Source of the DNA: JACDHG01 sp963815295
GTDB lineage: Bacteria > Actinomycetota > Actinomycetes > Propionibacteriales > Nocardioidaceae
DNA: 64,000 nucleotides
Reading direction: 5' to 3'
Assembly (NCBI GenBank): GCA_963815295.1
Contig: CAWFFZ010000006.1
Coordinates: forward strand, 62,001-126,000
In this document: in pieces, positions 61,652 through 64,000 of the stretch
Layout: every line of letters begins with the position of its first letter
Position numbering within the stretch: position 1 is the first letter of the stretch
The notes under the pieces: generated by a model
The model's database searches: none
Seen by the model: only the letters and a program-made list of their open reading frames with translations
What the model was told of the DNA's origin: nothing
Program-made: the position numbers and the translations under genes

Positions 61652-63739
61652 TCAGGTATGCCGTGAGGGTCCCGGGACCGGGATCGGCTCGGCGTGCGTG
61701 ATCACGAGCGACGTGACTGCTCGCGTCAAGCAGACGTAGAGGCGACGCAGCCCGGTCATCTCATCGGTCTCGGCGGCTGCGATGGCCGCCGGCTCGACCA
61801 GCACCACGTGGTCGAACTCGAGGCCCTTCACGAGACTGGCGGGCACCACGTCCACGCGGGACGCGAATCCAGGACTGAAGGCGTCGTCGTCGCGGCCCAG
61901 GACGCTGTGCGCCAACCCGGCGGCCGTCAGGCTGCTGCTGGCGCGGTCGGTCAGCTCATCGGGGACGATCAGCCCGACCGATCCCTCGTCGTCGAGCGTC
62001 GTACGGATGCTTGCTACGGCTGCGGCCAGCGGGTCGCTTCGCCGCTCGATCACGAGCTCGCCGCGGGTGCGACGCACGGACGTCGGCTTCGTCAGGTTCG
62101 GCGCAATCTGGGGCAGCAGCCGGGCGGCGTAGTCGATCACATCGCCGGGGACCCGGAACCCGACCGTGAGCTCCTCGACATGGGCTCCTGCCTTTCCGAG
62201 ATGTCCGAGCGCATCTGACCAGGCACTTACCCCCCACGGCGTGGTCGCCTGGGCGACGTCGCCGAGTACGGTTGCCGATCCGGTCGAGCATTGCCGACCT
62301 ACCGAACGCAACATCATCGGCGACAGGTCCTGGGCTTCGTCGAGGACGACATGCCCGAGGCTTGGCGTGCGCTCGAGGAGGTCGGTGGCCTCGTCGATGA
62401 GCACCGCGTCGTGGAGAGACCAGCGGGCGCTCCCGGGACCTTTGGCAGGTTTCGACCAACGCAGTCGCTCCTGCTCGTCGTCGGACAACACTCCCGCGGC
62501 GGCCGAGGCGAGCAGGGCCGGCTCGCCCAGCAGGCGCATCACCAACCGGTTGGGATCCATGGCCGGCCACAGCGCGTCGACGTACTGCTTCACCGGTCTG
62601 CTGCGAGCCACCGAGTTCTGGACGCGGTCGTCGGGCGCATCGCCTGCGAGTTCCATCTTCACCAGGACTGCGTTGGCGAGGCGTTGCGGCAGCATGGTGC
62701 GGCCAGCGGCGTACCTGATCCCACGCCCTCGAAGCTCCGCGACGATCTCATCCGCTTCGTATGCCGGAACGCGCCAGCGGCGAGCCCCGATCGGCACGAC
62801 GAGGGCGTCCGTTGCGGGGGCAAGCTGGGACCACAGGGCCCGCTCGAGCACCTTGGCCATCCGGGCGTCCCCCTTCAGGCGAGCAACCTCGACCGTGTCC
62901 TCGGACCGGACGGGGACATGGGCGACGAGCTCCTGGAGCGTGGTCTGTCTGGCGTCGATCTCGCCGAGGGCGGGGAGGACGTCGGCGATGTAGCGGAGGA
63001 ACGAGTCGTTCGGTCCCACCACCAGTACGCCTTGGCGACTGAGCTGGTCGCGATGCGCGTAGAGGAGGTACGCCGCGCGGTGCAACCCCACCGCCGTCTT
63101 GCCCGTCCCAGGAGCACCCTGGACGCACACGCTCTCGGCGAGCTCGGACCTGACGATCTCGTCCTGCTCGGGCTGGATGGTGGCGACGATGTCGCGCATT
63201 GGCCCGACACGAGGTCGCTCGATCTCGGTCTCCAGGATTTCGCTGTGCAGGCCGTCGACGGTCTCGGCCGTCGCTTTGGCGGCGGTCGGCGTCGGCCCAC
63301 CGGCTCCTGGACCGAGCGGCTCGTCCTCGTATGCCGTCACGGCTCCCTGGTGAAAGCCGAACCGTCTGCGTAGCCGAACGCCGAGCGGCAGGCGGCGGCT
63401 GGCGCGGTAGAACGGGCGTGAGATCGGAGCCCGCCAGTCGACGACCATCGGGTCGCCGCCCTCGTCGGTCACGTGCCGGCGGCCGATGTAGAAGCGTTCG
63501 CCCGCCTTGCCGCCGGTGGCCGACACCTGCTCGCCGTAGTCGAGCCGGCCGAAGAACAACGGCACCTCGGGGTCGTCCTCGAGCGCCTTCATCCGCTTCC
63601 ACAAGGTGAACTTGAGGTATTCGCCGGAGAACCGGTCGCCGGACAGGGCGGACATCGAGGCAGTGCGCTCGCGCATCCGGGCGAGCGCTGCTCGGGACGC
63701 CAGGAGATGTGACTGTTCTGTGGATATCTCTGGGTCCAT
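61652..63739 (-). CDS. HelD-family RNA polymerase-associated ATPase (UvrD-like)
   Basis: 695 aa. Superfamily 1 motifs are Walker A QGAPGTGKTAVGL (about residue 210), Walker B HVVLDEAQDLSPMM, motif III GDVAQATTPWGV and the C-terminal ASLVKGLEFDHVVLVEP and RLYVCLTRA. The N-terminal coiled-coil arm (LASRAALARMRERTASM) and FGRLDYGEQVSATG are typical of HelD, which pulls stalled RNA polymerase off DNA and can protect it from rifamycins. Class and drug-related function cannot be told from sequence alone. Confidence 0.88.
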   Translation of the reverse strand: MDPEISTEQSHLLASRAALARMRERTASMSALSGDRFSGEYLKFTLWKRMKALEDDPEVPLFFGRLDYGEQVSATGGKAGERFYIGRRHVTDEGGDPMVVDWRAPISRPFYRASRRLPLGVRLRRRFGFHQGAVTAYEDEPLGPGAGGPTPTAAKATAETVDGLHSEILETEIERPRVGPMRDIVATIQPEQDEIVRSELAESVCVQGAPGTGKTAVGLHRAAYLLYAHRDQLSRQGVLVVGPNDSFLRYIADVLPALGEIDARQTTLQELVAHVPVRSEDTVEVARLKGDARMAKVLERALWSQLAPATDALVVPIGARRWRVPAYEADEIVAELRGRGIRYAAGRTMLPQRLANAVLVKMELAGDAPDDRVQNSVARSRPVKQYVDALWPAMDPNRLVMRLLGEPALLASAAAGVLSDDEQERLRWSKPAKGPGSARWSLHDAVLIDEATDLLERTPSLGHVVLDEAQDLSPMMLRSVGRQCSTGSATVLGDVAQATTPWGVSAWSDALGHLGKAGAHVEELTVGFRVPGDVIDYAARLLPQIAPNLTKPTSVRRTRGELVIERRSDPLAAAVASIRTTLDDEGSVGLIVPDELTDRASSSLTAAGLAHSVLGRDDDAFSPGFASRVDVVPASLVKGLEFDHVVLVEPAAIAAAETDEMTGLRRLYVCLTRAVTSLVITHAEPIPVPGPSRHT

Positions 63740-63899
63740 GGGCTGGGTGAGCCTAGCAGCGCTTCTGGACGCCGAGCGACTTGTTTCGTGCCGACTCAGT
63801 GGGGAGCCTGCTCACGGTCAACTGCAACCGTCGGCAAGCGGCGGGCACCGATATGCACAATTCGAGGACCTTAACGCTCTGTGTCTGTTCCAATACAGT

Positions 63900-64000
63900 A
63901 TGGCGAACAAGGACACAGGCAGTCAGTTGCAGACGCTTTCGGGTGTCATGCAGGACGCTGATCGACGGCTGCAGGCGGGCTCTCACGCGGCTCCGCGAGT
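63900..64000 (+). CDS. start of an unidentified gene (cut by window edge)
   Basis: From ATG 63900 the frame stays open to the window end, reading MANKDTGSQLQTLSGVMQDA with no recognisable domain. TTAACG (63871-63876) and TACAGT (63894-63899), 17 bp apart, look like a promoter, but that would start transcription inside the frame, so ATG 63948 is an alternative start. The 160 bp upstream to the HelD start contain no other gene. Confidence 0.35.
   Translation, partial: MANKDTGSQLQTLSGVMQDADRRLQAGSHAAPR

Overview
The window is 64 kb of very GC-rich DNA from an actinobacterium. The gene set points to Propionibacteriales, most likely a Nocardioides-like member of the Nocardioidaceae: a DUF222/HNH (13E12-type) protein, a DUF5709 protein, a DUF3263/LytR_C gene pair, OtsA/OtsB trehalose enzymes, a CysO-type sulfur carrier beside threonine synthase, a solitary GroEL under HrcA/CIRCE control, and scattered copies of a short palindromic repeat with core GGTCTCGACAAGCTCGACC. 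This placement is inference from gene content, not from a marker phylogeny.

Layout. 0-5.7 kb: an Old Yellow Enzyme, tRNA-Thr(TGT), a 56-residue protein, a YdeP-type molybdopterin oxidoreductase, a secreted trypsin-like protease and a small secreted protein of unknown function. 5.7-11.5 kb: a subtilase without signal peptide followed by a free-standing propeptide-like protein, a DUF5709 gene whose stop codon lies in a 24-bp tandem repeat, an SDR/DUF2867 protein, a frame-damaged DUF222/HNH gene and a gene-free block of about 70-bp REP-like repeats. 11.5-18.1 kb: ung, an unannotated candidate structured RNA, otsA, a PAS/GGDEF protein, DUF3263, LytR_C and otsB. 18.1-22 kb: a SAM riboswitch, thrC, cysO, then groL behind two CIRCE operators. 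22-29 kb: an acetyltransferase/deacetylase pair, a P1 peptidase plus CocE-type hydrolase operon, an SDR, dodecin and a methyltransferase.

29.2-44.6 kb looks like one catabolic island. Seven translationally coupled minus-strand genes encode a peptide-type ABC importer (binding protein, two permeases, two ATPases), a Rieske oxygenase and a sarcosine-oxidase-like flavoprotein. A second Rieske oxygenase, a TetR regulator and an oligopeptidase lie around them. A nearly identical palindrome (consensus CTGACTC-R-CGAGTCAGTA) sits upstream of the lone Rieske gene and at the divergent importer/peptidase promoter, with a weaker copy inside the peptidase gene. This suggests a TetR-controlled regulon for importing and N- or O-demethylating a methylated amine or peptide-like compound. 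The substrate is unknown.

44.6-64 kb: a GAF/GGDEF protein, an AMIN-like secreted protein, a streptogrisin-like protease, a renal-type dipeptidase, a xanthine-dehydrogenase/CO-dehydrogenase-family locus (MocA-MoxR fusion, CoxE-like VWA protein, XdhC, small/large/medium subunits, CoxG), CutC, a DUF4031-LD-carboxypeptidase fusion, an HD phosphohydrolase, a DUF2510/scramblase-like protein, a HelD-type RNA polymerase-associated ATPase, and the start of an unidentified gene.

Four genes show frame disruptions here. Three are single extra bases at G or C runs, so either sequencing errors or real mutations should be resolved before those genes are called broken.
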